From Siphonodentalium dalli (taxonomy: Eukaryota; Mollusca; Scaphopoda; Gadilida; Siphonodentaliidae): 64,000 bases of DNA. Every line of letters starts with the position of its first letter. The stretch's first letter is position 1. The notes under the pieces are model-generated. The model was not told the origin of the DNA. It saw only the letters and a list, made by a program, of their open reading frames with translations, and made no database searches. Location of the stretch: assembly GCA_032622095.1 (NCBI GenBank), contig CP136062.1, positions 51,595,349-51,659,348 on the forward strand. Reading direction: 5' to 3'. The position numbers and the translations under genes are program-made. Positions 21,597 to 32,895 of this stretch are shown in pieces.

Positions 21597-22195
21597 TTTT
21601 CGTCCGCTAACATACTATAACAAAAATAGCTTAGTGATGCAGCACTCAAATACAGCCAATTTTCCAAAAGTCTGAACCCACTCGCACGCTATCTCTCTGT
21701 TGGCCGTATTACTTTGAGAGTACAGCGGTCAAAGTTTGCGCATCTTCACTACATAGTCCGAGCGAAGCGAGGCGCTGAAAAAAAATTTGTCGTCCGCCAA
21801 CATACGATACCAAAAATAGCTTAGTGATGCCGCACTCAAATACAGCCATTTACGGAGGAATTTTCCAAAAGTCTGAACCACCTGCACGCTATCCCTCCGT
21901 TGGCCGGGTTACTTTGAGAGTACAGCGGTCAAAGTTTGCATATCTTCACTACATAGTCCGAGCGAAGCGAGGCGCTGAAAAAAATTGTTTTTGTCGTCCG
22001 CCAACATACGATACAAAAAATAGCTTGGTGATGCCGCACTCAAATACAGCCATTTACGGAGGAATGTTCCAAAATTCTGAACCAACCCACCCGCACGCTA
22101 TCTCTCCGTTGGCCGGGTTACTTTGAGAGTAAAAGTTTGCGCATCTTCACTATGTAGTCCGAGCGAAGCGAGGCGCTGAAAATCTTTTTTTGTCA
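21597..22195 (+). repeat. Three ~190-204-bp tandem units inside the minisatellite
   Basis: Units start CGTCCGC(C/T)AACATAC at 21601, 21791 and 21995 and end with GTCCGAGCGAAGCGAGGCGC. They share CCTCCGTTGGCCGGGTTAC and CGGTCAAAGTTTGC. More G+C-rich than the surroundings. The frame 21824-22126 spans two units and is not convincing as a gene. Confidence 0.92.
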
Positions 22196-22360
22196 TCGCC
22201 CACTTTGGAAACGCCTACTTATTACGCACACTGTACCAAAAAGTGCCACGCTCACTTATAACGCACACTGTACAAAATGTGCCTCGCCCAGTTATAGCGC
22301 ACAATGTACCAAAAAGTCCCATGCACACTGTACTAAAAAAGTGCAACTTATAACCCACTT
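22196..22360 (-). repeat. Minisatellite, last inverted units
   Basis: ACGCACACTGTACCAAAAAG and GCCACGCTCACTTATAACGC resume after the ~190-bp units, then fade out. Confidence 0.85.
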
Positions 22361-22732
22361 ATAATTTTCTAAATTGGATGACGTTTACAATAACCAATTT
22401 ATTAGAAAAGCAGAATGATGACAAAACTGAAATCAATTTAAAAATCAATTGCTTCCGTTCGAACCTATGTTTTACCTATGGACTGTAGTTTAGATAAAAT
22501 TGAGAGTCCAACTATTTTTCCCTCATTTAAATACGAGTAAAGCAGTTTATTAACCAAGGTATACATGCAACGCATTTGACGTGACGTTGCATGAGGATAA
22601 ACAATTTACATAACAAGTAACTATTAATGCGGGGGGGGGGGGGGTCAGTAATATACCGGTACTCAATTTAATAATTACTGACACATGTACAAGTAAATTC
22701 CCCATATTTAGCCGTCAACATCATTATAAAGA
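22361..22732. other. Spacer with a 14-base G tract
   Basis: G14 at 22631-22644. ATTTAAATACGAGTAA at 22526 is shared with repeat X in inverted orientation. No gene. Confidence 0.6.
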
Positions 22733-22984
22733 GCTCCGTTAGCGCAGTCGGTAAAGTGAAATAATCCTTCTGCACCAGTGACTGACAATTGCTCTACGAC
22801 CACCGCGCCGTCAGTTCGAATCCCGGTGGATCGAACAAAATCGCAAAACTGGCTGAGCGTGCCTGTCTGAGTCAGAAAGTGTGCCTGGATGGATACTTCA
22901 AGAAACGACTCTCCCTAACGGCGCGTGCTAGACTTTCTTGTGTTATCCCTGGTACTCTGTACCAAATAAAATCAATCAATCAAC
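22733..22984 (+). mobile_element. tRNA-derived SINE
   Basis: Box A-like TTAGCGCAGTCGG at 22739-22751 and box B-like AGTTCGAATCC at 22813-22823 form an internal RNA polymerase III promoter. The A-B distance is about 30 bases longer than in a tRNA, so the tRNA part contains an insertion or intron-like piece. The tRNA-unrelated body follows (GTGCCTGGATGGATAC, CTGGTACTCTGTACC) and the tail is AATCAATCAATCAAC. No partner copy is seen in the window. Confidence 0.85.
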
Positions 22985-23380
22985 TCGCGTTCGTTTGATG
23001 ATGATATTATGAGGCAATATAGATCAATTTGTTCCCGTTCCAATATCCTCATGAATTTTGTTTACAAGTGCTCATTTGATGTAAAACGCCATCTTTTTCA
23101 TCTTATATTTCATCATTATATTGTTGTACTTTGTGGGAAAATTTCACCCTTAATTGTATGTTATAACAATGCCTATAGGAAGTTTATGGGGTATGAATGG
23201 AGATGTAGCCCAAGTGGGATGTACGCCAGGGATGTTGTGAGCTCTGTTCCTATGTTGATAAGAAATAGTGTGTATGGTCTGAGAGAACGTGTGACTGAAT
23301 CTGACAGTACAATTTTGCATGAAATTCCGATTTATTTTATGAATCTTATCTTTTCAAACATTCTGTATTACATATAATTG
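22985..23380 (+). pseudogene. LINE reverse-transcriptase C-terminal fragment
   Basis: The frame is open from about 22985 (SRSFDDDIMRQYRSI) through a Met at 23009 to the stop at 23378-23380. The pattern D-(D/E)-x-x-x-R-Q-x-R-S-x-x-x-R-x-N, then VYKCSFDVK, CYNNAYRKFMG, SGMYA and RNSVYGLRERV matches the region downstream of the polymerase domain in animal non-LTR elements (the 'YNDAYR...RKxVYxFxxR' segment). The catalytic FADD region and endonuclease are absent, so this is a 5'-truncated or interrupted relic. The clade (RTE, CR1 or other) is not decided. It abuts the SINE tail. Confidence 0.8.
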
Positions 23381-24947
23381 ATATTTCTATCATAGCACCA
23401 TTTTGGCCATCATCTCGGTTGATTGACGTATGACATGTTTTTTCCAAATAAGCGTTTCTATGTCGTTTGGTGTTAAATCGAGTATTCCATCGATCAGAGC
23501 ATACACGACTTGATGGAAATCCAATTTTTCAGCCCAGAAATCGGTCTTTAAGTATATAAACCCAACGCTGTGCGAATTGAACTCTTAGAGGCTATTGACC
23601 TTTAGCCACGCCCACAAATCCACAACTCTAATCACCGCCATCAACAAAATAGTTCCAAAACACACACCACTGCTAATCAACAATTACCTTCAATTTAATC
23701 AAAGTAATTAACTCAAATATATAGCTATAGTCAATATCATCACGAATAACAAATTTCTCATCCCTTCGAACCCTTTCAAACAAATGCGCAGTACAAGATT
23801 ACTACACCAAATTCCAACACGCATATGTCGTCGCCATTTAAAATTTAGCTTTTAGCTTTTTCGTCATCTATGCTTTACCATCTGATGTGACATGGATGTA
23901 GAACGTCAACACATTCTGTCAATGGCTCATCGCCAGAAGAATGGTAACAAATTTAGTTTGATAGTTTATTTAAGCTTTTAGATTTCATCAAACATATCAG
24001 AAGCAGATTTTGGTACATGTTACTATATTTTTTTATTTGCAAAAAATTATTTCCGACAGATATCCCTATGGCGCAAAAATATACTGTAGATATGCTTGAG
24101 GTGACAGGGTTCCAAGAAAAAATAAGATGGCATCTATCGACCCCTTATGAATTCATATCCCCCGGGAGCTCTCAATATGGGGTCGATGTCAATCAATGTG
24201 AACCTAATATACCCTCATCTCCTGTCAGTAGGTCTCATTGGTCAATCTGGTATGCCAGCATGATATTATATATGGGATTGGTATTCACATTTACTCGTTC
24301 TTTACGAGTTTGACCAATTCTTAAAGGTAAACTGTACTCAAATGTTGTTGTTGGTTTCTATAGTCTCTGAGTCGTAGAATAAGGTAAACAGATTTCCATT
24401 ATTTGAAAGTCTGTTGAGTACAATTAAGCTAATGTTATGGATGGCAGATTAGCCAGAATGCGAAAATACAAATGATCGTTGTCGAGTAATTTTTGTACAG
24501 TTTTCAAGCAGATGTATCAAATAAATGTTATATTATATGTATACTAGTCCCAAATACTCATTTAAGTTATTGTATAGTCACCAGTCAGTGAGTGGCTTGA
24601 GTTTACGCCAATATCAGCATATATGTGTACACAATCATGTGTGCCACACGTTGTCCAATCCACTATCCGTCAATTAATTTGATTAAGTCTTGCACACGGA
24701 AATTCGTAATTTAATTTATTACTCAAGCCATAAATTAAATTTTAATATATAAAATTATTAACTTTGATTTTAAGATAACCTATTAACCTGAACGTTTACA
24801 GAATACATCTTTGACTCAATTTACTTATTTTTCTATATATTATCGATATTAGGTCATTGTTATTATCGGGAATTTATTGAAAATGGCGTACAGTACCTGT
24901 TTATATGGTAGGCCTTCTTATAATCAACTCACTGATGGATGGATCGT
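23381..24947. other. Unique A+T-rich region, no gene recognised
   Basis: A 98-codon frame at 24017-24313 has no motif I can name. AGCCACGCCCACAAATCC at 23595 resembles a KLF/Sp box. No inverted repeats of note. Confidence 0.45.
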
Positions 24948-25155
24948 CGCTGTTAAATTCACCCTCTGGGAACCTCATACTGCTGAGGTTTCAACTACTA
25001 TAGGAGACCTAGGTTCAGATTGAAGTTCCCCAGTTGAAGTTGGTAATGTTCAGCCATTAGTCACCTCAATTATGAAATTTATCTTCTGCAAATTGGGGGA
25101 TATAGAATCTGAACAGAAGGGAAAAAGTAACTAAAAACGGTGTTAATTTGAGACT
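24948..25155. mobile_element. hAT-like MITE (family 2), fragment
   Basis: Starts in the terminal module (AAATTCACCCTCTGGGAACC) and runs through the internal segment (AGTTCCCCAGTTGAAGTTGG, CAAATTGGGGGATATAGAA). Confidence 0.72.
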
Positions 25156-25260
25156 ACAGTCAAACTCTGTTAAGTCGAATCACAAGGGACCGCTGGATTA
25201 CTTTGAGTTATCCATGTGTTCGACTTAAACCATTTCGACCACTTGGTGACCCGAAATTTG
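25156..25260. mobile_element. Possible Tigger/pogo-like terminal repeat fragment
   Basis: CAGTCAAACTCTGTTAAGTC, GAATCACAAGGGACC, GTTCGACTTAAACC. The pattern 'CAGTnAAnCTCnnTTAAnTCGAA...GGGACC...GTTCGACTTA' resembles ends of pogo/Tigger-type elements. One end only. Confidence 0.35.
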
Positions 25261-26232
25261 GAAACAGCAAATTAATTTTGACCCGTCAACTGTTTTCTAC
25301 CATGTGTACGCTATATAGGTTACACTGGTGTAAATGTTTTCCATAGGCCTCAGTGCTAACGTTTTAGTGTAATTGGCAATATAAATGTTGGGTCCAAAAT
25401 TTTCTTTAAATCTGAAAAATTGACATTTTGGGAAACTTTTTACACAAAAAAATCATGTCTGTCTAGCAGGCAATTCGCCTTTAAATCTTATGTTTTCGTA
25501 ACTAGTGTCAGAACCGCATAAAAAAATACAGTCATATTTTAGACCACACCAAAAAATTCAAACTTCACTACAAAGGGTTAATTCCTGTGCCAATGGTTAT
25601 TTTACCTATGGGAAATCATAGGGAAGAGGTGTGATGATTTTGTTATGTGAAAAGCACACAAGGCTATTGACCAATCAGGGCCCAGTGTCTATTTTATTCT
25701 CTCCTATATATTCAGAACCGCATCCGCTAGATGTCACTCGGAACCTTATTTACACCAGTGTAACCTATATACACACGCTAGATCAGTGGTCACCAACTAT
25801 GCTGATCACATACAACAGATTAGATGTTACTTGTTAGGAGTAATTATTATAAAATTTAATTAAAACACAGAATACGACAACAAAACTAAATTTGCTGTAC
25901 AGATAACAGTAAATAACATTTTAACCTGAAGTGGTTGTATAATTATGTTCAGGAGTGGATGTGTTAGGTTTGCTGTCAACATAGAATTGACATTGACTTA
26001 ATATATTTTTCGCGATAATTCCCAGGACTATGTTAGACTCTCGTTATCCACCAATATGATTGATACAGAGCTGAATTATTCAAAGGCTTTTTTTCTTCTA
26101 ATGGATCACTGCTGACAACATATGTATTTGTGCACGTCATGTCATATGGCCAATAAATGAATTATTCTCGATGGGATTGAACCAGTATGCGCTCAGATCT
26201 GGTTACTAATCCACCACTAAGCCTACCATGTA
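25261..26232. other. Unique stretch with a distant inverted pair
   Basis: TATAGGTTACACTGGTGTAAA near 25313 and TTTACACCAGTGTAACCTATA near 25748 are inverted copies about 430 bases apart. No gene is seen. Confidence 0.6.
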
Positions 26233-26477
26233 TTAACCCTTTGAGTGCCAGGTCCGATTTTTGTATCAACCCATATACCCTGTGCCAATGCATTCTCTTA
26301 TATATGCGAGTCGACCATAGGTCGCCTCGCATATATAAGAGAATTCATTGGCCTAACAATTTATTTATTTTTTTTACAATTTTTTACAATTTTAATAATT
26401 TATTCTTATATTCTTTAACAGACTTATTCTGTAGGTTTAGGGCCGATGAGATCGGCCCCTGGCACTCAAAGGGTTAA
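26233..26477. mobile_element. piggyBac-like MITE (family 3a), CCAGG-terminal subtype
   Basis: TTAACCCTTTGAGTGCCAGG at the left and CCTGGCACTCAAAGGGTTAA at the right. Inside lie CCAATGCATTCTCTTATATA and TATATAAGAGAATTCATTGG (a hairpin) and an A+T-rich half. Confidence 0.88.
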
Positions 26478-26648
26478 CCGTTCCATAACTGGAGCTTCCT
26501 GAAATTTGGTGAAAACCCTGTGCAAATGCATTCTCTTCGGGAGACTCGCATATACTGTATAAGATAATACATTGGCCTAATAATATTTACCTTGAGCTTG
26601 TAAGCCAGTGCACTGGCACAGGATATTTAATGCTGCACCATCGGAGGT
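26474..26648. mobile_element. Second piggyBac-like MITE sharing the TTAA, truncated
   Basis: Starts at the same TTAA that ends the previous element (CCGTTCCATAACTGGAGC) and shows GCAAATGCATTCTC...GCACTGGCACAGGATATTTA, but stops at CTGCACCATCGG. Confidence 0.75.
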
Positions 26649-26691
26649 CTCATCATCAAAGTGTTAGGGTTATCTATGCAGTTGTCAATAC

Positions 26692-26813
26692 CAAGCCTTG
26701 AAATAGTGTCGGACATTTGCAGAATGAGGTCCCCAGAGGGTGAATTTAGTGATGCTACCCTGCACAGCGGGCTAGCATCACCAAATTCACCCTCTGGGGA
26801 CCTCAATAAGTTC
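26692..26813. mobile_element. hAT-like MITE (family 2), partial
   Basis: Left end CAAGCCTTGAAATAGTG intact; right terminus lost at GGGGACCTCAATAAG, as in copy 1. The left part is better preserved than at 6337. Confidence 0.78.
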
Positions 26814-26866
26814 AGTATGGTAATAAAGTTTGTGTAATTATATATATTAATTAGATATATTATATA

Positions 26867-27042
26867 CAGTAATGCCCTAGATAATCGACTCCTTAACCAC
26901 AGTATAAGTATGGGTAACTTTTCAGGATTTAGTTGGAAATATGGCTTGTTGCCATTCATCGGAAAGCTCTCGGAGACTAAATCCTGAAAAGTTACCCATA
27001 ATTATTCTGTGGTTAAGGAGTCGATTATTTAGGGCATTACTC
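26867..27042. mobile_element. Family 1 MITE, tip-deleted (copy 10)
   Basis: The twin of copy 1 but missing about 37 bases at the tip: CTCGGAGACTAAATCC joins the left tip to the middle of the right arm. Confidence 0.87.
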
Positions 27043-27881
27043 TACATGCAGCATCATAAAAAGAGATTACATGCTCTCTTTGGAGAGTCAATATTGTGTT
27101 CTTTTTCACTCATATTATTATTTATGGGTATCTTTGGTCACAAAAGTTTATTTTCAATTTCTCAGCTTCTCAAATATCTTACAAAAAAGAATAGTGTTTG
27201 TTACGTAGTTGATTCCTACTTCGAATCCTTCATTCTCTACCGCTACTGGGTTTGAAAACGGGAATAAACACAAATTGCTCATTTACATGTTTTTAAAATC
27301 ATTTTCAATCAAGCTGAGAAACAGAAAACTAACTATGTAAGGCCTTATTTATGCTAAGAAAATGTGAATCACAAATATTTAGGGGCTAATCCAGGGTTAA
27401 AACTATCAAAATAAATAAATTCCTATCAAATGTCAGAAGAGACTCGAAAGAAATTAGCTTTAATATTTGACTGTTTAGTTTTCACAAAAAAATCTACATT
27501 TTTTTACTGAATCATTTAAAATATTGATTTAAATATTCGTTAACATTATCTATCGTAAATGATAAATGAATCTTGTCAAATTCTGTTCGAGAATTGATTC
27601 AGTTGAAAATCTCCCTATTTATGGGACCTAACATTATATTCTACGAAGGTGACCATGAAATTGGCTGTGGATTAGCTCTGCGAATCATTTTTTATTCATG
27701 GATTATCGTTTTGTATATAGTAACTCTGTTATTTATTGATCGGATTGATCTAGAACCTACATATTTTTATCTCGTCAAAAAGACACACCTGAGTTTGAAT
27801 ATCTGAAAATGGCCAAAAATGATAATTCTATATTGTTTGAAGGTATTTCAAATTGAATACTAAGTATTCTGATGTGATGTA
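27043..27881. other. Unique part of the block, copy 2
   Basis: Counterpart of 6725-7560. The indel in TTTTTATCTCGTC removes bases relative to TTTTTATCGTCGTC and breaks the frame seen in copy 1. Confidence 0.6.
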
Positions 27882-28121
27882 GACCCATTGGGAACCTCGT
27901 ATAGAGAAACTTATCTATATAACAAAGAAATAGAATCTATCTGAATAAGTTTCTATAGAAATTTTATAATAAAGAAACTTTCCAGAGAAGATGAGGCCAA
28001 AGCAGAATGAGGTCCTCAGAGTGTGAATTTAGTTATGGTAGCCCTCTATGCAGGATACCATCGCTAAATTCACCCTCTGCAGACCTCATTCTGCAAATGA
28101 TAGGCATTCTAAACTCAGGCT
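27882..28121. mobile_element. hAT-like MITE (family 2), 5'-truncated
   Basis: Twin of 7561-7800. Confidence 0.75.
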
Positions 28122-28555
28122 TTATTAATATATATTATATGTTTGAAATGTTTCAGATATTCAAACTTGTCATGTTTCTTTAATTCACTCCACAATCAAA
28201 GCAATTACCCATCTTACCTGATCTTACTAGTATGCAAATAAAAAAATTAATAATTTCATGACTTTGGGGTATTTTATACATTTTTTTCTATCAGTTTCAA
28301 TGTGAAAAAAATAATAGAGTTGCCTCAGATTGGTTCAAAATCTGATTTTCGTAAAATCTATCGAGGCGCTAATGATGAGGTCTTTGGGTTCATTTTTTTG
28401 CAGCCACAAACAGATCGACTTTGGACTATAAAACCTTTGTTCTACCTTCCATAATATTTTACCTAGAAAATCGAAATTCGGAAGCGAGTATATTCATGTC
28501 TTTGCTCAAGTTATGCACAATGAGGCCCCTCACTGAGACTTATGATGAATTGGTG

Positions 28556-28968
28556 CAAGTCTGAGTGTAGTGTGCCTATCATTTGCAGAAATAGGACCCT
28601 ATAGGGTGAATTTAGTGATGCAATCCCGCATATCACCAAATTCACCCTCTGAGGACCTCATTCTTAATGGCCTCATTTGCTATGGGAGACATAAACTCAG
28701 ATTAAAGTTACCAACTTGTGAATATTGTGATGTACACCCATTGGGAACCTCGATTATGCATATGACGTCTGCCTCATTTGGGGATACAGAGAAACTGAAC
28801 TAAAAACAAAATAGAATCTATGGGAAGAAGTTTCTATAATAAAGAAACTTTCCAGAGAAGATGAGGCCTAAGCAGAATGAGGGTGAATTTAGTGATGCTA
28901 GCCCGCTATAAAATTCACCTTCTGGGGACCTCATTCTGCAAATGACAGGCACACTAAACTCAGACTTG
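28556..28968. mobile_element. hAT-like MITE (family 2), full-length
   Basis: Twin of 8235-8648, with CAAGTCTGAG and CTCAGACTTG ends. Confidence 0.82.
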
Positions 28969-29028
28969 AAATAGTGCACTTCGACAGATCTACACTCCAT
29001 CCACAAACAGCAACATTTGCATAAAGCT

Positions 29029-29273
29029 TTAACCCTTCCATGACTGGAGCTTCCTGAAATTTTGCGAAAACACTGTGCCAATGCATTGTCTCCCTATGGA
29101 AGCCTCACATATATAAGAGACATTGGCCCAACAATTTTTACATTGACCTTGTAAGCCATTGCATTCTCTTATATACACGATGCTCCCTATGGGATACTCG
29201 CATATATAAGAGAATGCACTGGCACAGGATATTTAATGATGCACCAGCACATCTTCCATCATGAAAGGGTTAA
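29029..29273. mobile_element. piggyBac-like MITE (family 3a)
   Basis: TTAACCCTTCCATGACTGG to CATCATGAAAGGGTTAA. Twin of 8709-9021 but without the 79-bp AAGAGAAT-flanked segment, so it is the reference state. Confidence 0.86.
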
Positions 29274-29399
29274 ATATGTACCTGATGTAACTTATTTTCT
29301 TGTCAGTAGTGGCGTGCAGATCATTTGCATACGAGCATGTGACACAGAAACATGTGAAATGACAGTAATAGAGTTACTGTTCTTCAGCAACATCAACTA

Positions 29400-29615
29400 C
29401 AGTAATGCTCCTAAATAATCGACTCCTTAACCAAAGCCGAATTATGGGTAATATTTCAGGATTTAGTCGGAAATAATGCTTGTTGCCATTCATTGGAAAG
29501 CTCTCAGTAAGAGCTTTCCGATGAATGGCAACATGCCATATTTCCGACTAAATCCTGAAAAATTATCCCATAATTCGGCTTTGGTTAAGGAGTCGATTAT
29601 TTAGGAGCATTACTG
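29400..29615. mobile_element. Family 1 hairpin MITE, copy 11
   Basis: Twin of copy 2 (9149-9363), full hairpin. Confidence 0.87.
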
Positions 29616-29935
29616 TTTAGTGATATTGTAGCTTTCATCTTATATACATCAGGATGGATAACTCTATAGTGATATTGTAGATGGTTCCATTATAAATCCA
29701 TGAATTCCTTCTTATATACATCAGGAGGGATAACTCTACTTTGTAAAATGACGGAAGCTTGGTCTAAGCCAATCGTCACCATAATGTACCATATATTTAT
29801 TGATATGTTTTTTCTGTTTCCAGCTAAATTTGTTGTGAAATGTTAGATACATCAGATCTGGAAATGAGAATAAATATCCTGTTTCAAAATCGATCTCTTC
29901 TTTATTGTAACCATCATCAGGCCTGGGAACCAATG

Positions 29936-30105
29936 CAAGCCTACAAATAGTGTGAGTGTCATTTGCAGAATGAGGTCCCCAGAGTGTGAATTTCGTGATG
30001 GTATCATGCACAGTGGGCTAGCATCACCAAGTTCACACTCTGGTAACCTCATTAAGTGGAGGCCTCAACTGCCGTTGGAAACCTGGGATCAGATTGAACG
30101 ACCTA
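29936..30105. mobile_element. hAT-like MITE (family 2), 3'-truncated
   Basis: Twin of 9685-9855, with left terminus CAAGCCTACAAATAG. Confidence 0.74.
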
Positions 30106-30420
30106 GCTGGTTTCTTATCTGTACTTACCAATTGGTTTATGGAATCTTATTTTTTTTAAACTGGCTATAAGACCAGCTACAGGACACAAAACTGTCTACA
30201 TAAACGAGCAACTAGCGTCCGGCCAATAAACGATAAAAAAACAGTCTACCGGCTACCAGCCTAAAAACAGGCTACGAAACAGGCTGCCGGCTAAAACACT
30301 GGCTGCCGGCTTCATAGCACTTCAAAACAGAATCTCACTGATTTAGCAATGAAACAGGTCCGAGTGCCTTCCGAATAATTTATTCATACACTCGTTCTCT
30401 AAATTCTTTATTTCCTTCTA

Positions 30421-30585
30421 CAGTAATGCTCTAAGTAATCGACCCCTTAACCACAGCAGAATTATGGGTAACTTTTCAGAATTTAGTCGGGAAATATGGC
30501 TTTTTGCCATTCATCGGAAAGCTCTCGTGAAAAGTTACCCATAATTATGTTGTGGTTAAGGGGTTGATTACTTAGGGCATTACTG
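30421..30585. mobile_element. Family 1 MITE, internally deleted (copy 12)
   Basis: Twin of copy 4: left arm complete, right arm short after CTCTCGTGAAAAG. Confidence 0.87.
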
Positions 30586-30660
30586 TACTTCATAATTTAT
30601 GTGGGTTTATGGGAGTATGAAAAGACAGTTTGATTTTCTACACTTTAATCAAATCAATGA

Positions 30661-31080
30661 ATATAAATTTAACAGTAATGTTATATATATTTTCGACATG
30701 TAAACATTTGAATATGCAGACCAAGTTTCCTCCATCTTATCCAGACATTCCTCTTAGCTACTCATTATCTGAGAATATACCTCGAATCGGCTGCTCATCA
30801 GAAAGTATACAGTCACGAAAGGAAAGAGATGAACTACAGTTTTCCGAGTGTAGCATGTCGTCGCATCGGTGCTATAATGTTCTATATATCCATTTATCGT
30901 TTTTTGTGGGGAAACTCTATTTGAAAATTTGACCACCTGGTTTTCGTATATGTCTGCTTTATTTTCACCTTATGTTGTTTTGTTTTTATCCTTGGAAACG
31001 AAAAATTAATATGTCTAAATTGTCTTCGTTTTTAATGTCAGAATTTTTTGGCTTTTTTTCGTGAGTGCTAAAGTGTTTTT
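30661..31080. other. Segment absent from copy 1, with a further insert at 30966-31080
   Basis: Bases 30661-30930 are shared with 35762-36030 but missing at the corresponding point of copy 1 (10508). A 100-codon frame (30630-30932) runs through it; the 35.8-kb copy has a stop where CGAATCGG became TGAATCGG. Bases 30966-31080 occur only here. I recognise no protein. Confidence 0.6.
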
Positions 31081-31439
31081 TAGGTTTTTTAAATCATTCC
31101 AAAGTACAAAACTCGCACATTATGTCATTTTATGTGCTGTTTTAACCAAAGAATACAGTTAGAATTAAGATTTTATATATAAGAGTATGAAAGCACAATT
31201 TCCAGTCCGGCATATTGACGGCCATTAGTTCCCATTGCTTACCATTGTCGGTTCGAGATAGAACATTAAAGCACTGAAATTTATGCGATCACATGTTACA
31301 AATTAATCAATTCATTGGTCCAAAGTGAAGATAGAACAATACAGCACTGACATAAAAACTAATTCGACAATGCTTTTATTTTAAATCTCCGGTTTCACGG
31401 TTGAGGGGATCATCATATGACGTTGATGTTCAAAAAGAT

Positions 31440-31804
31440 GAGACGGTATAATTACCAAACTGGCATGAAGACAGGACATTAGACAGTATAATTACCAAAC
31501 TGGAATGAAGACAGGACATTAGACAGTATAATTACCAAACTGGAATGAAGACAGGACATTAGACAGTATAATTACCAAACTGGCATGAAGACAGGACATT
31601 AGACAGTATAATTACCAAACTGGCATGAAGACAGGACATTAGACAGTATAATTACCAAACTGGCATGAAGACAGGACATTAGACAGTATAATTACCAAAC
31701 TGGCATGAAGACAGGACATTAGACAGTATAATTACCAAACTGGCATGAAGACAGGACATTAGACAGTATAATTACCAAACTGGCATGAAGACAGGACATT
31801 AGAT
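31440..31804 (+). repeat. 40-bp minisatellite, about 9 units
   Basis: Same unit as at 10917-11888, with TGGCATG and TGGAATG variants. Confidence 0.96.
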
Positions 31805-32079
31805 TGATTGAAATCGAAGAACAGAGGAAACTTGATCTACTGAAATAAAAAAAAAAGTTAAAACTTCTCTGTATATATATATATATATTATTGCCACAAT
31901 CTCCACAGGAAACCAATTGTTCCCTCCGATTACGGAATGGATTCTCTCCCATTCAGTTCTCAAAGTACACAATGGAATTCTTCATTCTACAAGCAAACGA
32001 CAGGCAGATAAACTCCTTTAGATTCAGTTGTGGAAATGTTCAGTTAATAAATTTCAAAATAGGAAGTTTGTTTAAGTTA

Positions 32080-32343
32080 TTAACCCTTTCTTTACTAAAT
32101 GGACTCTTCCAGTCAGTTATAAAAGTATACATTGGAATAGTCTATATTCATTTGGAGGGATGTTCATGATAAATCAGCAGACGACAGTGGAACGAAAAGA
32201 TTCAGAAGAATTCATATTCATAGGTAGAAAATTTTCAGATAATAAGTTCAACAAACAACACTATTGTCATTTGTTGAACTTATTATTTGAACAATGCCTA
32301 AGGAAACCACTCGTCAATGAGTATTTAGTGAAAAAAGGGTTAA
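32080..32343. mobile_element. piggyBac-like MITE (family 3b)
   Basis: Twin of 12161-12424, with intact TTAA on both sides. Confidence 0.83.
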
Positions 32344-32626
32344 CTGAACAACAAATGAATCAATGGGAATTAAATTAGCACAAATTAGCCTGAATTCAGT
32401 TATCAAATTTAACGGCTCACTCTGAAATCTGGTACAGAAAGAGAAATTCATATAATATATTGAATTATGATCCGAAAGTCAGTTATCAACATAAAAACAT
32501 CTAACAATATCTTACGTCAATATGAGTGCGTTGGCGACTCTTTGTGTTGTACCCGACATGCGAAATTAAATTTGCATTGATCACACTTCAAATTAAAATC
32601 AATTCATGAGATATGTTACATAATTA

Positions 32627-32839
32627 CAGTGATGCCCTATATAATCGACTCCTTAACCACAGCATAATTATGGGTAATTTCTCAGGATTTAGTCGGAAAT
32701 ATGGCTCGTTGCCATTCATCGGAAAGCTCTCACTGACAGCTTTCCAATGAATGGCAACGAGCCATATTTCCGACTAAATCCGGAAAAATTACCCATAATT
32801 CTGCTGTGGTTAAGGAGTCAATTATTTAGGGCATTACTG
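32627..32839. mobile_element. Family 1 hairpin MITE, copy 13
   Basis: Twin of copy 5 (CAGTGATGCCC start), full hairpin. Confidence 0.88.
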
Positions 32840-32895
32840 TATGTCCGTGTTTATGGAGAGTGCACTTATCTGATAATAAATATCCCATAAATCTT

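Larger units (their letters stand above)
30121..32895 (+). repeat. Internal duplicate, first of two in copy 2
   Basis: From GTACTTACCAATTGG to TATCCCATAAATCT. The same sequence recurs at 35219-37733. Both match copy 1 at about 9984-12990. Confidence 0.88.

Noticed and set aside
22739-22823. Functional tRNA gene
   Set aside because: Box A and box B match, but spacing is too long, no cloverleaf with a paired acceptor stem is evident, and a SINE-like body and tail follow.
30115-30125. Clean empty site for the family 1 MITE at 35007
   Set aside because: Its left flank matches the half-element context of copy 1 while the right flank starts with the MITE end GTACTTACC, so it is more likely a rearranged or excised site than an untouched target.
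30630-30932. 100-codon frame
   Set aside because: The other copy (near 35740) has a stop codon where this one has an arginine codon; no motif.
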